Part shown: positions 27,432-35,399 of the stretch, in pieces
How positions within the stretch are numbered: position 1 is the stretch's first letter
How the letters are laid out: each line of letters starts with the position of its first letter
Assembly: GCA_007121455.1 (NCBI GenBank)
Contig: SKKN01000057.1
Location: forward strand, 1-64,000
Length of the DNA stretch: 64,000 bases
Reading direction: 5' to 3'
Source of the DNA: Gemmatimonadota bacterium
Lineage (GTDB): Bacteria; Gemmatimonadota; Gemmatimonadetes; Longimicrobiales; Gaopeijiaceae
The notes under the pieces: generated by a model
What the model was told of the DNA's origin: nothing
What the model saw: the letters and a program-made list of their open reading frames with translations, nothing else
Database searches by the model: none
Position numbers and translations under genes: made by a program

Positions 27432-28084
27432 AGTTCCCTGTTCAGAGTCTTCCAGTCCGCGAGGAAGCGCTCGAGCCCGGAATCGGTGTGCGGGTGCTTC
27501 ATGAGCTGGTAGAGTACCTTGGGCGGCAAGGTCGCGCAGTCGGCTCCGATGAGCAGGGCCTCCAGCACATGCCGGGGATGCCGGAGGGATGCGGCGAGGA
27601 TTTCCGTCTCCAGTCCGTATCGGTCGTACACCTGCCGGATCTCCGCGACGATCTCCATTCCCTCATGACCCACATCGTCGAGTCGACCCACGAATGGAGA
27701 GATGTAGGTAGCTCCGGCTTTCGCGGCGAGAAGGGCCTGCGTCGTGGAGAAGCAGAGCGTGACGTTCACTCGGGTGCCTTCGTCCCGGAGCTCCCGGCAC
27801 GCACGGAGTCCATCCTCGGTGAGCGGCACCTTCACCACGATGTTCGGGTGGATCTTCGCGAGGCGGCGACCCTCTGCTACCATCCCGTCAGCGTCGACCG
27901 CCACGACCTCGGCGCTGATGGGCCCTTCGACCGTCTCGCAGATCTCCAGGAAGATCTCCTGTGGGTCTCTCTCGCCGGCGGAGGAAGCGAGCAGGCTCGG
28001 GTTCGTGGTAATCCCGTCGATCAGGTTCGCCGACGCGGCCCTTCGGATCTCGTCCAGGTCCGCGGTGTCGAGGAAGATCTTCAT
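27428..28084 (-). CDS. tal: Transaldolase / fructose-6-phosphate aldolase family
   Basis: A short (218-residue) transaldolase of the FSA/TalC type, transferring a dihydroxyacetone unit between sugar phosphates. The Schiff-base Lys is in [13 protein letters not shown] (about residue 85), with [13 protein letters not shown] at the N-terminus, [10 protein letters not shown] near 23-32, and SPFVGRLDD near 130 as further landmarks. Sequence alone does not separate transaldolase from the aldolase activity. It overlaps truA and the htrA-like gene by 4 nt each. Confidence 0.9.
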   Translation of the reverse strand: MKIFLDTADLDEIRRAASANLIDGITTNPSLLASSAGERDPQEIFLEICETVEGPISAEVVAVDADGMVAEGRRLAKIHPNIVVKVPLTEDGLRACRELRDEGTRVNVTLCFSTTQALLAAKAGATYISPFVGRLDDVGHEGMEIVAEIRQVYDRYGLETEILAASLRHPRHVLEALLIGADCATLPPKVLYQLMKHPHTDSGLERFLADWKTLNREL

Positions 28085-28905
28085 GGCTCGCTATATCTCC
28101 TGGGTTCGGTGCGAGCGGGGGCATCGGGAGCCTCGCTGGAGGCCCCGGGATACTCCACCCGCGTGAGAAAGAGCCCTTCCGCGGGTGCAGGCGGAGAGGT
28201 TTCGGGATTCGGGGATCGATCGTCCAGCATCGACGAAATGTCGTCCACCGGGCGGCGCCCCCGACCTACGTCCACCATCGTACCCACGAGGTAACGCACC
28301 ATGTGGTGGAGAAATCGGTTCGCGGTGACTTTGAAGCGAAGCCCCAGGCCGTCCCACGGACTCCATTCGGCGTGTGTGATCCGGCATCGATCACCTCGCT
28401 GCGGCTGACCTGACTTCGCAAAGGCCCGGAACGAGTGCTCTCCCACGAGGTACCCGGCGGCCGTCTCCAGATGCGAGGTCCGGAGCTCCCGTTGCAGGAC
28501 CCAGCAATGGAACCGGTGGAAAGGAGAGGCGCTCTCGTCGGCGATCCCGACCCGGTACTCATAGGAGCGGGCGGATGCGTCGTACCGGGGGTGGAACCTC
28601 GGGGATACGCGCTCGGCCTCGGCGAGCCAGACGTCGCGCGGAAGTACCGCGTTCATCGCTTTGCGGAAGCGTTGGGCGTGCCAGGAGGCGGGTAGGGTGA
28701 CGGCGGCCACCTGGCCCGTGGCGTGGACCCCCCGATCGGTCCGCCCCGCTCCGACCACCGTCCGCTTCTCTCCAGTGAGACGATGAATGGCAGCCTCCAG
28801 CTCTCCCTGGACCGTTCGCTCCGTTCGCTGCACCTGCCAGCCGAAGTAGCGCGAGCCGTCGTAGTGGAGTGTGAGTTGAAGGCGGATCTCCTCCCGGGAC
28901 GTCAC
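28081..28905 (-). CDS. truA: tRNA pseudouridine synthase A (positions 38-40)
   Basis: Isomerises uridine to pseudouridine in the tRNA anticodon stem. The catalytic Asp is in [16 protein letters not shown] (about residue 57), and [14 protein letters not shown] and [14 protein letters not shown] are other TruA landmarks. The last 35 residues are a Pro/Ala/Glu-rich extension. The start is GTG 28905, which lies almost at the predicted transcription start, so the message may be leaderless. It is the first gene of the minus-strand unit running to add. Confidence 0.92.
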   Translation of the reverse strand: MTSREEIRLQLTLHYDGSRYFGWQVQRTERTVQGELEAAIHRLTGEKRTVVGAGRTDRGVHATGQVAAVTLPASWHAQRFRKAMNAVLPRDVWLAEAERVSPRFHPRYDASARSYEYRVGIADESASPFHRFHCWVLQRELRTSHLETAAGYLVGEHSFRAFAKSGQPQRGDRCRITHAEWSPWDGLGLRFKVTANRFLHHMVRYLVGTMVDVGRGRRPVDDISSMLDDRSPNPETSPPAPAEGLFLTRVEYPGASSEAPDAPARTEPRRYSEP

Positions 28906-28911
28906 GCGGGA

Positions 28912-28939
28912 AAGGTAGAGGGGGGCTCGGCGATGTCAA
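28912..28939 (-). promoter_or_regulatory. Candidate promoter of truA operon
   Basis: Reading the minus strand, TTGACA (28939-28934) is followed after 16 bases by TACCTT (28917-28912). The expected start falls about at the GTG of truA, implying a leaderless or nearly leaderless message. Confidence 0.45.
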
Positions 28940-28955
28940 GCGCACGGGCAGGCGA

Positions 28956-28985
28956 TTGACCAGGGCCGCTCGGAATGCCTACGAT
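28956..28985 (+). promoter_or_regulatory. Candidate promoter of trpD
   Basis: TTGACC (28956-28961), an 18-base spacer and TACGAT (28980-28985) stand 45 bases before the trpD start, giving a leader of about 38 nt. It lies back to back with the truA promoter. Confidence 0.5.
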
Positions 28986-29029
28986 CCTCCGTTCCGCATG
29001 CAGATCGCGCACCTTTCGAGGAGCTTCGG

Positions 29030-30088
29030 ATGGACCTGGTGGCACTGATCGACAAGGCCTCGGCCGGAAAGGCACTCACGGTCGACGAGGCGGAGGCCGC
29101 GTTCGCCCGATTCATGGCGGGAGAGGCGAGCCCGGTTCAGGTGGCTGCGCTCCTCGTCGCTCTCCGGGCAAGAGGGGTGAGGCCCAGTGAGATCGCAGGG
29201 GGGGTAAGGGCCCTTCGCTCCGCGATGGTTCCCGTCCGGGCCGAGTCCGTAGACGAGCTCGTCGATACCTGCGGGACGGGCGGTGGGGTGAGCACCTTCA
29301 ACATATCGACGGCGGCGGCGCTCGTCGCCGCTGGGGCCGGGAGCAGGATCGCGAAGCATGGAAACCGCTCCTTCACTTCCCGCAGCGGGAGCGCGGATGT
29401 GCTCGAGGCGCTGGGCGTTCCCATCGACCTGGATGCGAGTGGGATGAGCCGGGTGCTGGAGGAGGCAGGTGTAGTCTTCATGTTCGCCCCCACCCTCCAC
29501 CCCGCGATGCGCCACGTGGGCCCGGTCCGGCGGGAGTTGGCGATCCCCACGATCATGAACCTCCTTGGGCCCCTCACGAATCCAGCCGGTGCCCGGCGGC
29601 AGGTTGTGGGCGTTTCGGATCCGGCCTCGTTGGAGCTCGTGGCCGAGGGCCTCCGTGAGTTGGGGCACCTGCGCGCCCTGGTGGTTCACGGAGAGCCCGG
29701 AATGGACGAGCTGAGCCCGCTCGGGGCGACACACGTGACGGAGCTGCACGAGGGCGAGGTCCGGAGCTGGACCATTCGTCCGGAGGACCTGGGGTTGTCG
29801 CGGGCGAGCCTGGAGTCGCTTGCCGGGGGAGAGCCGGAGGAGAACGCGGAAACCATCAAGAGGATTCTGGAGGGGACGGAGCGGGGAGGCCCTCGGAGTG
29901 CCGTGGTACTGAATGCTGCGGCCGCGATCTACGTGGCCGGGGAGGTCCGGGACCTGAAGGAGGGAGTCCGGGCGGCTGCGGAAGCCCTGGATTCGGGCCG
30001 CGCTTACGACGCGCTCGAGGCCCTTCGGGCTGCGAGCCTACGGGCGGCCGAGGGCGAAGGCCGGGGCGCTCCCGAGGGTAGAAGTTGA
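29030..30088 (+). CDS. trpD: Anthranilate phosphoribosyltransferase
   Basis: Adds phosphoribose to anthranilate in tryptophan synthesis. The PRPP-binding CGTGGG (about residues 80-85) and the NIST and KHGNRS motifs (about 91 and 108) are present, with TIMNLLGPLTNPAG near 172. Length (352) is normal. The ATG follows GAGGAG by seven bases. The gene is separated from trpC by a lexA unit on the opposite strand, so it is transcribed as its own unit; trpE and trpG are not in the window. Confidence 0.93.
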   Translation: MDLVALIDKASAGKALTVDEAEAAFARFMAGEASPVQVAALLVALRARGVRPSEIAGGVRALRSAMVPVRAESVDELVDTCGTGGGVSTFNISTAAALVAAGAGSRIAKHGNRSFTSRSGSADVLEALGVPIDLDASGMSRVLEEAGVVFMFAPTLHPAMRHVGPVRRELAIPTIMNLLGPLTNPAGARRQVVGVSDPASLELVAEGLRELGHLRALVVHGEPGMDELSPLGATHVTELHEGEVRSWTIRPEDLGLSRASLESLAGGEPEENAETIKRILEGTERGGPRSAVVLNAAAAIYVAGEVRDLKEGVRAAAEALDSGRAYDALEALRAASLRAAEGEGRGAPEGRS

Positions 30089-30097
30089 CCCATACCG

Positions 30098-30244
30098 TCA
30101 GGCGGGTTGCTTGTCGATTCTGCGGACATCGACCAGTCCGCACAGCACCCAGGGGCCCGGAAGTGGGCATTCACCTCGCTGGGCCACCAGGACCACCTCC
30201 GTGACTCTGGCCGTTACCTTTCCGACTGCAAATGGGATTCTCAT
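30098..30244 (-). CDS. Candidate 48-residue protein encoded directly behind lexA
   Basis: On the minus strand an ATG (30244-30242) with AGGAG five bases before it opens a 49-codon frame ending in TGA at 30098. It begins 22 nt after the lexA stop, in the same direction, so it is probably co-transcribed with lexA. The product begins MRIPFAVGKVTARVTEVVL, is mildly basic, has two cysteines (about 26 and 35) and no clear membrane helix. I do not recognise a family. Being in a lexA operon would place it under SOS control, as with small division inhibitors in other bacteria, but that role is only a guess. Confidence 0.5.
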   Translation of the reverse strand: MRIPFAVGKVTARVTEVVLVAQRGECPLPGPWVLCGLVDVRRIDKQPA

Positions 30245-30266
30245 GCGCTCTCCTCTCGTCCGGCGT

Positions 30267-30875
30267 TCAGTACCTTCGGATGACCCCGACGACGACCCCC
30301 TGAATCACCACGTCGTTTGCGTCGACCACGATCGGTGCTACCGCATCGTTCGCCGGCTGTAGGCGGATGCGGTTTCCCTTCTCGCGGTATAGCTTTTTCA
30401 TCGTTGCGGACTCGCCGCCGACGAGCGCCACGACCATCTCCCCTTCTTCGGCGACCGGGCGGTGGTTCACCACGATGTAATCACCATCGCGGACCTGTTC
30501 GTCGATCATGGAGTCGCCCTGGACGCGAAGCACGTAGTTTCTGCCCCGTTTCCGGAGCATGTCCGGCGGCACCTGAACGGTCTCCGTGTCCTGAACCGCT
30601 TCGATCGGTTGGCCGGCGGCCACCCGCCCGAGGAGCGGAAGCTCGGCGGCTCCCGTGTCGGACTCCCGGTACGTGATCTGGATGGAGCGACTCTCGTTGA
30701 AGGACTTCCGGATGTAGCCCTTCCGCTCCAGATTGCTTAGATGTTCGTGCACGGTAGCGAGGGAGGAGTACCCGCAGGCATCCGCGATCTCCTCGAAGCT
30801 GGGCGCGTAGCCGTGTTCCTGAATGTAGGCATCGATGAGGTCGAGGATCTCTTTCTGCCGCTTGGTGAGAGGCAT
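30267..30875 (-). CDS. lexA: LexA repressor
   Basis: The SOS repressor: binds operators and cleaves itself when RecA is activated by DNA damage. A winged-helix domain fills residues 1-65 (SSLATVHEHLSNLERKGYI is the recognition region). The cleavage bond is Ala87-Gly88 (GRVAAGQP), and the Ser-Lys dyad is Ser122 (GDSMID) and Lys160 (ATMKK). The start ATG 30875 has GGAGG just before it; the frame also has an ATG at 30887, but that one lacks a ribosome site and LexA proteins begin near MPLTKRQ. A strong promoter with two repeat elements lies upstream, and a small ORF follows. Confidence 0.93.
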   Translation of the reverse strand: MPLTKRQKEILDLIDAYIQEHGYAPSFEEIADACGYSSLATVHEHLSNLERKGYIRKSFNESRSIQITYRESDTGAAELPLLGRVAAGQPIEAVQDTETVQVPPDMLRKRGRNYVLRVQGDSMIDEQVRDGDYIVVNHRPVAEEGEMVVALVGGESATMKKLYREKGNRIRLQPANDAVAPIVVDANDVVIQGVVVGVIRRY

Positions 30876-30896
30876 CTCCTCCTCCATGAGTGAGGG

Positions 30897-30939
30897 CCCG
30901 AAGAACTACCGAAAAAGGATACCCGAAGATTGACCGAAA
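30897..30939 (-). promoter_or_regulatory. Two-copy direct repeat, candidate LexA operator
   Basis: Two 18-base copies, CCCGAAGAACTACCGAAA (30897-30914) and CCCGAAGATTGACCGAAA (30922-30939, + strand), differ only in the four middle bases. Each copy is itself a direct repeat: CCGAA then CCGAA 11 bases on (minus strand TTCGG-N6-TTCGG). One copy fills the -35/-10 spacer and the other covers the start point of lexA. The trpC start codon (30930) lies inside the upstream copy. Confidence 0.55.
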
Positions 30940-30944
30940 CGCAA
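30916..30944 (-). promoter_or_regulatory. lexA promoter
   Basis: Minus strand: TTGCGT (30944-30939), exactly 17 bases, then TATCCT (30921-30916). Transcription should start near 30909, about 34 nt before the lexA ATG. The whole spacer is one of the two repeat elements described next. Confidence 0.65.
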
Positions 30945-31757
30945 GAGAACGCCAATATCAAGCCGATCCTCGCGAGAATCGTCGAGACGAAGCAGACGGA
31001 GGTCGTCGCGCTGAAGGGACGGATCGCAGAGCTCACCGCCCGAGCCCGGGACAGACCCCCGGCGCGTGACTTCCGGGGTGCGCTCGCTTCAGGGGGAAAC
31101 GTCGCCCTGATCGCCGAGGTGAAGCGGCGCTCGCCGGGTGCTGGTGCGATCCGATCGGACCTTGATCCAGGAGTACTCGCCGCGCAGTATGAGCGAGGCG
31201 GAGCCAGCGCCATCTCCGTGCTCACGGACCGTGACTACTTCGGGGGAGCTCTTTCGGACCTGAAACGAGCCAGGGAGACGACGAGCCTTCCGGCACTGCG
31301 GAAGGACTTCATCCTCGACGAGGCACAGGTGTGGGAGGCGCGATCTGCGGATGCGGACGCAGTGCTCCTCATCGTACGGATCCTGGAGGACGAACAGCTC
31401 GTCGGTCTGAGGGTACTTGCCGAGGAGCTGGGGATGGCGGCCCTCGTGGAGGTGCACCACGACGAAGAGTTGGACCGGGCGCTCGAGTCGGGGGCGCAGA
31501 TCGTGGGGATCAACAACCGCGATCTCCGTACCTTCCGGACGACCCTCGACGTCACTCTCGGTCTGCTCTCGCGAGTGCCGGGCGACCGACTGCTCGTGTC
31601 CGAGAGCGGGATTCGGGATGGAGACGACGTTCGACGGCTCGGAGCCTCGGGAGTGGACGCGGTACTGGTCGGAGAGTCTCTGCTTCGGGCGGACGCACCG
31701 TCCGTTGCAGTCGCTGAACTGGCCGGGCACCCGCGGGCAGCACGGCGCCATGGCTGA
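30930..31757 (+). CDS. trpC: Indole-3-glycerol-phosphate synthase
   Basis: Closes the indole ring in tryptophan synthesis. The (beta/alpha)8 barrel shows IAEVKRRSPGAG (about residues 62-73, with the catalytic Lys), SVLTDRDYFGG near 96-106, LRKDFILDEAQV near 121-132 and GINNRDLRTF near 193-202. Length 275. The start is TTG 30930, which sits within a repeat of the lexA operator region and has no clear ribosome site; no better start is in frame before the conserved part. It overlaps trpF by 8 nt. Confidence 0.92.
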   Translation: MTETQENANIKPILARIVETKQTEVVALKGRIAELTARARDRPPARDFRGALASGGNVALIAEVKRRSPGAGAIRSDLDPGVLAAQYERGGASAISVLTDRDYFGGALSDLKRARETTSLPALRKDFILDEAQVWEARSADADAVLLIVRILEDEQLVGLRVLAEELGMAALVEVHHDEELDRALESGAQIVGINNRDLRTFRTTLDVTLGLLSRVPGDRLLVSESGIRDGDDVRRLGASGVDAVLVGESLLRADAPSVAVAELAGHPRAARRHG

Positions 31758-32445
31758 GCCCGGGGGGGAGGCCCGGCTACGGATCAAGGTCTGCGGCCTC
31801 ACGCGGCCGGACGATGCCCGGGCGGTCGCGGACGCCGGCGCGGACTATGTCGGTGCGGTGCTCGTCCCGGGGTCGCCGCGTACGATCTCCGCGCGGGAAG
31901 CGCGTGCCATAGGGCGGGCGGCGGGTTTGCCACTCGTTCTCGTGGTCGCCGGGGAGGACCCGGAGGAGACGGTCCGCGCGGCCCGCGAGTCGGCCGCTGC
32001 AGTGGTTCAGCTCCACGGAGACGAAGTCCCCGAGGTGGTCGATCAGGTCCGATCCGGGGGACCATGGAAGGTCTGGGTCGCGGCCAGGGTGCGGGACCTG
32101 CGGAGCGTGGAGTCTCGTATCACGCTCCTCGGCGGCCTCGCAGACGGGTTGTTGCTCGACGGGTGGGATCCGGAACGGCTCGGTGGCACGGGAAACCCGT
32201 TTCTCTGGGGAAATTTCACCGACATCCGTTCCCGGATGCCCCACGGAATGGAGTTGATCGTCGCAGGCGGTCTTCGTCCCGAAAATGTGGGCGAAGCCGT
32301 GGAGACGCTGTCTCCGGACATCGTGGATGTGAGCTCCGGCGTTGAATCGATCCCGGGACGGAAGGACCCGGCTCGCGTGCGGGAGTTCGTTCGTGCAGCT
32401 CGTGGTCCCGATCACCGCAGGAAGGAGGAAGGCGCATCATCGTGA
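31750..32445 (+). CDS. trpF: Phosphoribosylanthranilate isomerase
   Basis: Isomerises phosphoribosylanthranilate. A 231-residue barrel with the catalytic Cys in [12 protein letters not shown] (about residue 15) and the catalytic Asp in [15 protein letters not shown] (about 137). The frame is open upstream into trpC, but the conserved part starts at ATG 31750. The stop shares GTGA with the trpB GTG. Confidence 0.91.
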   Translation: MAEPGGEARLRIKVCGLTRPDDARAVADAGADYVGAVLVPGSPRTISAREARAIGRAAGLPLVLVVAGEDPEETVRAARESAAAVVQLHGDEVPEVVDQVRSGGPWKVWVAARVRDLRSVESRITLLGGLADGLLLDGWDPERLGGTGNPFLWGNFTDIRSRMPHGMELIVAGGLRPENVGEAVETLSPDIVDVSSGVESIPGRKDPARVREFVRAARGPDHRRKEEGASS

Positions 32446-33647
32446 ACAGCAAGGCTGTCACTCCGGACATGGGACGCTTCGGAAGCTTCGGGGGACGCTA
32501 CGTTCCCGAAACCCTCGTGGCGGCGCTCGACGAGCTCGATAGCGCGTACTCGGCGGCCGGCCGGGATCCTGCCTTCCACGAGGAGCTGCAGGCCCTGTTG
32601 CGCGACTTCGTCGGACGGCCCACACCGCTCTATCGAGCTCGGCGGCTCGAGGAGGCAGCCGGCGGTGGCCCGATCTACCTCAAGAGGGAGGACCTGAACC
32701 ACACGGGCGCCCACAAGATCAACAACACCATGGGCCAGGCTCTCCTCGCGCGGCGGATGGGCAAGCGGCGGGTGATCGCCGAGACCGGAGCGGGCCAGCA
32801 CGGCGTCGCGACGGCCACGGCATGTGCGCTCTTCGATCTCGAATGCGTGATCTACATGGGCGACGAGGACGTCGAGCGGCAGGGCTTGAACGTCTACCGC
32901 ATGGAGTTGCTCGGCGCGGAGGTGCGGGCCGTGAGCGCGGGGACCCGTACGCTCAAGGACGCGACGAACGAAGCGATCCGGGACTGGGTGACGAACGTCA
33001 CCGACACGCACTACATCATCGGATCCGTGGTCGGTCCGGACCCCTTCCCTCGGATCGTCAGGGACTTCCAGGCGGTGATCGGCCGCGAGACGAGGGAGCA
33101 GATCCAGACGCTCGAGGGGCGCCTGCCCGGAGTCGTCGTCGCATGCGTGGGCGGAGGCTCCAACGCGATGGGCATATTCCATGCCTTTGTCGAGGACCCC
33201 GGCGTCGACCTGGTGGGGGTGGAGGCAGCAGGAGAGGGGGTCGCGAGCGGCCGGCACTCGGCCTCGCTCTCGGAGGGACGCCCGGGCGTGCTCCACGGTG
33301 CTCTGAGCTACCTGTTGCAGGACGAGGATGGTCAGGTCGCACCGGCGCACTCCGTCTCCGCTGGCCTCGACTATCCCGGCGTGGGGCCGGAGCATGCGTT
33401 CCTGATGGAGGCCGGGCGGGCCCGATACGTCTCGGTCACGGACCATGAGGCGCTCGGTGCGTTCCACCGTCTGTCACGGCTCGAAGGGATCATCCCCGCG
33501 CTGGAGACGGCGCATGCCCTCGCCTTCGTCCTGGCCGAGGGCAAGGAGCTGGCGGAGCACGGCCCCGTCGTCGTCAGCTTGAGTGGCCGCGGCGACAAGG
33601 ACGTGGCGCACGTGGCCGGGATCGAGCGGGCAGGGGCGAGGGAATGA
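32442..33647 (+). CDS. trpB: Tryptophan synthase beta chain
   Basis: PLP enzyme joining indole and serine to make tryptophan. The PLP Lys is in [15 protein letters not shown] (about residue 91), followed by [12 protein letters not shown] and the phosphate-binding [13 protein letters not shown] (about 235-247). The cation/COMM region [15 protein letters not shown] is present. 401 residues, normal. GGAGG lies 17-20 bases upstream of the GTG, further than usual, so coupling with trpF may matter. Its stop overlaps the HEAT-repeat gene by 4 nt. Confidence 0.95.
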   Translation: MNSKAVTPDMGRFGSFGGRYVPETLVAALDELDSAYSAAGRDPAFHEELQALLRDFVGRPTPLYRARRLEEAAGGGPIYLKREDLNHTGAHKINNTMGQALLARRMGKRRVIAETGAGQHGVATATACALFDLECVIYMGDEDVERQGLNVYRMELLGAEVRAVSAGTRTLKDATNEAIRDWVTNVTDTHYIIGSVVGPDPFPRIVRDFQAVIGRETREQIQTLEGRLPGVVVACVGGGSNAMGIFHAFVEDPGVDLVGVEAAGEGVASGRHSASLSEGRPGVLHGALSYLLQDEDGQVAPAHSVSAGLDYPGVGPEHAFLMEAGRARYVSVTDHEALGAFHRLSRLEGIIPALETAHALAFVLAEGKELAEHGPVVVSLSGRGDKDVAHVAGIERAGARE

Positions 33648-35398
33648 CTGGACGCCCCGGGGGGCACTCGAGGGATGGTGGAACGGCGCTTCCGGGCTTC
33701 ACCGATCCCGCCGAGCTCCCGGTCGAGGACGTGGCGGAAGTTTTCACCACCCTCCAGAAGGCGCTTCGGGCCTTTCAGCTCTACGACCCGAACAATCCGG
33801 TCTACAAGAAGTTCGTGACCAACTCCAAGGACGTGCTCCAGCGGGTCTGGCACTCGGTGGAGAAGCTGCACGTACTCGTAGAGGAGAACCGGCTCGTCTG
33901 GCTCGGGGAGGAGGTCTACCGGAACGAGAGCCGGACCGACTCCCTGGCCTTTCTCTTCTACAAGGATGGAATCCGGGACCTGACGCTCCTGCCCGGCCTG
34001 GAGGAGACGGAGCTCGAGATTCTCCTGGGGGTGCTGCATCGTGCCAGGAACGTCCGCCAGGACGGGGAGGACCTCGTCACGATCCTCTGGGACCAGGACC
34101 TCCAACGCTTCCGCTACACCTACCTCGACTACCTGGCGGATTCCCCGGATTTCCCCAGCGGCGGGGATCCGGGCGAACGGGACGGATTCGACGCGCTCCT
34201 GAAAAGCGAGCTCACCGCGATCCCCGAGGAGGACGAGGCTCAGGAAGGGGGGGAGGACGGTGCACCTGCTCCCGCCGCCGGAACCGTTCGCCGGGAGGAT
34301 TTCAATCCGACGCTCTACTCGCTCGACCCGAAGGAGCAGGCCTACCTTCAGGAGGCGTTGAGGAACGAGTTGGAGCGAGACCTCCGGGACGATGTTCTGT
34401 CGGCCCTCTTCGATCGGGTGGAGGATGCGGGGGAGGTCGAGAGGCAACTGGAGATCCTCGAGATCCTGAGGACCCTGCTGCCGAACCTCCTCAGCCATGG
34501 TGCGCTGAGGCCGGCGGCCCGCATCGTGGAGGAGCTGCTCGCGATCCGCAGTGAACCGGGTGTTCTGGATCCCAGCGGCGGCGAGAAGGTGGAGCAGCTC
34601 ATAGAAGATCTTTCTTCGGAGGAGGTCGTGGGCGAGCTCGTCCGCTCGCTCGAGGACGGCGCGATTCCTCCGCGGGCAGAGGAGCTCACCGACCTTTTCC
34701 GGTTCCTGAGGATGAGCGCGCTCCCCCCGCTCCTGCGGTCCGCTGCAACCGCCGAGGACGAGGAAGTTGCGGAGGTGCTCCGAGAGACGGTGGCGGCGAT
34801 CGCGGAGAGACACCCGGAAGGGCTTCTCCGCGCCCTGGGATCATCCAACCCGCTGGTCGCCGCCGGGGCAGCCCGGGTGGCGGGTGCGATTGGTCTTCAG
34901 GCGGCGGCCACACCGCTCGCGCAGCTCCTGGGAAGTGACTCCGATGCGGTTCGGAAGGCCGTGATCGTCGCAGGTCGCTCGATCCCCTCCTCGGTCCTCG
35001 CGAACGCAATCCAGGCCGCCCTGGATGATCCGAGTCGGGAGATCAGGATCGAGGCCGCACGTTCCCTCGGTGCCATCGAATACTCCCCTGCCGCATCCCG
35101 CTTCCGGGAGATCATCGGTGGTAAGTCGATCCGGGAAGCAGACATTACGGAGAAGATCGCCTTCTTCGAGACCTTCGGGCAGCTCGGCGGATCTTCGGCC
35201 GTACAGATCCTGGACAAGATCTTGAATGGCCGGAGCTTCCTCGGAAGGAGAGAGCCGGACGAGCTGAGGGCCGCCGCTGCGCTGGCTCTCGGCAAGGCGA
35301 CGGTGCCGGAGGCGACGAGCTCACTCGAGAGGGCGTCGAGTGCGGACGAACCGGTGGTACGAAGCGCCGTGAGGCGTGCGCTCCGGAGGGAGGACTGA
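33644..35398 (+). CDS. HEAT-repeat protein with N-terminal module shared with next gene
   Basis: A 584-residue soluble protein of unknown role. Residues about 28-135 form a module ([17 protein letters not shown], then [13 protein letters not shown], then [20 protein letters not shown]) that resembles the start of the HD-GYP protein encoded next. An acidic, low-complexity linker (about 165-215) follows. The helical region from about 220 ends in HEAT repeats (about 395-580), e.g. [16 protein letters not shown] and [20 protein letters not shown] repeats bind other proteins. The gene overlaps trpB by 4 nt and is followed one base later by the HD-GYP gene, so both are made with the tryptophan enzymes. 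Confidence 0.8.
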   Translation: MTGRPGGHSRDGGTALPGFTDPAELPVEDVAEVFTTLQKALRAFQLYDPNNPVYKKFVTNSKDVLQRVWHSVEKLHVLVEENRLVWLGEEVYRNESRTDSLAFLFYKDGIRDLTLLPGLEETELEILLGVLHRARNVRQDGEDLVTILWDQDLQRFRYTYLDYLADSPDFPSGGDPGERDGFDALLKSELTAIPEEDEAQEGGEDGAPAPAAGTVRREDFNPTLYSLDPKEQAYLQEALRNELERDLRDDVLSALFDRVEDAGEVERQLEILEILRTLLPNLLSHGALRPAARIVEELLAIRSEPGVLDPSGGEKVEQLIEDLSSEEVVGELVRSLEDGAIPPRAEELTDLFRFLRMSALPPLLRSAATAEDEEVAEVLRETVAAIAERHPEGLLRALGSSNPLVAAGAARVAGAIGLQAAATPLAQLLGSDSDAVRKAVIVAGRSIPSSVLANAIQAALDDPSREIRIEAARSLGAIEYSPAASRFREIIGGKSIREADITEKIAFFETFGQLGGSSAVQILDKILNGRSFLGRREPDELRAAAALALGKATVPEATSSLERASSADEPVVRSAVRRALRRED

Positions 35399-35399
35399 C

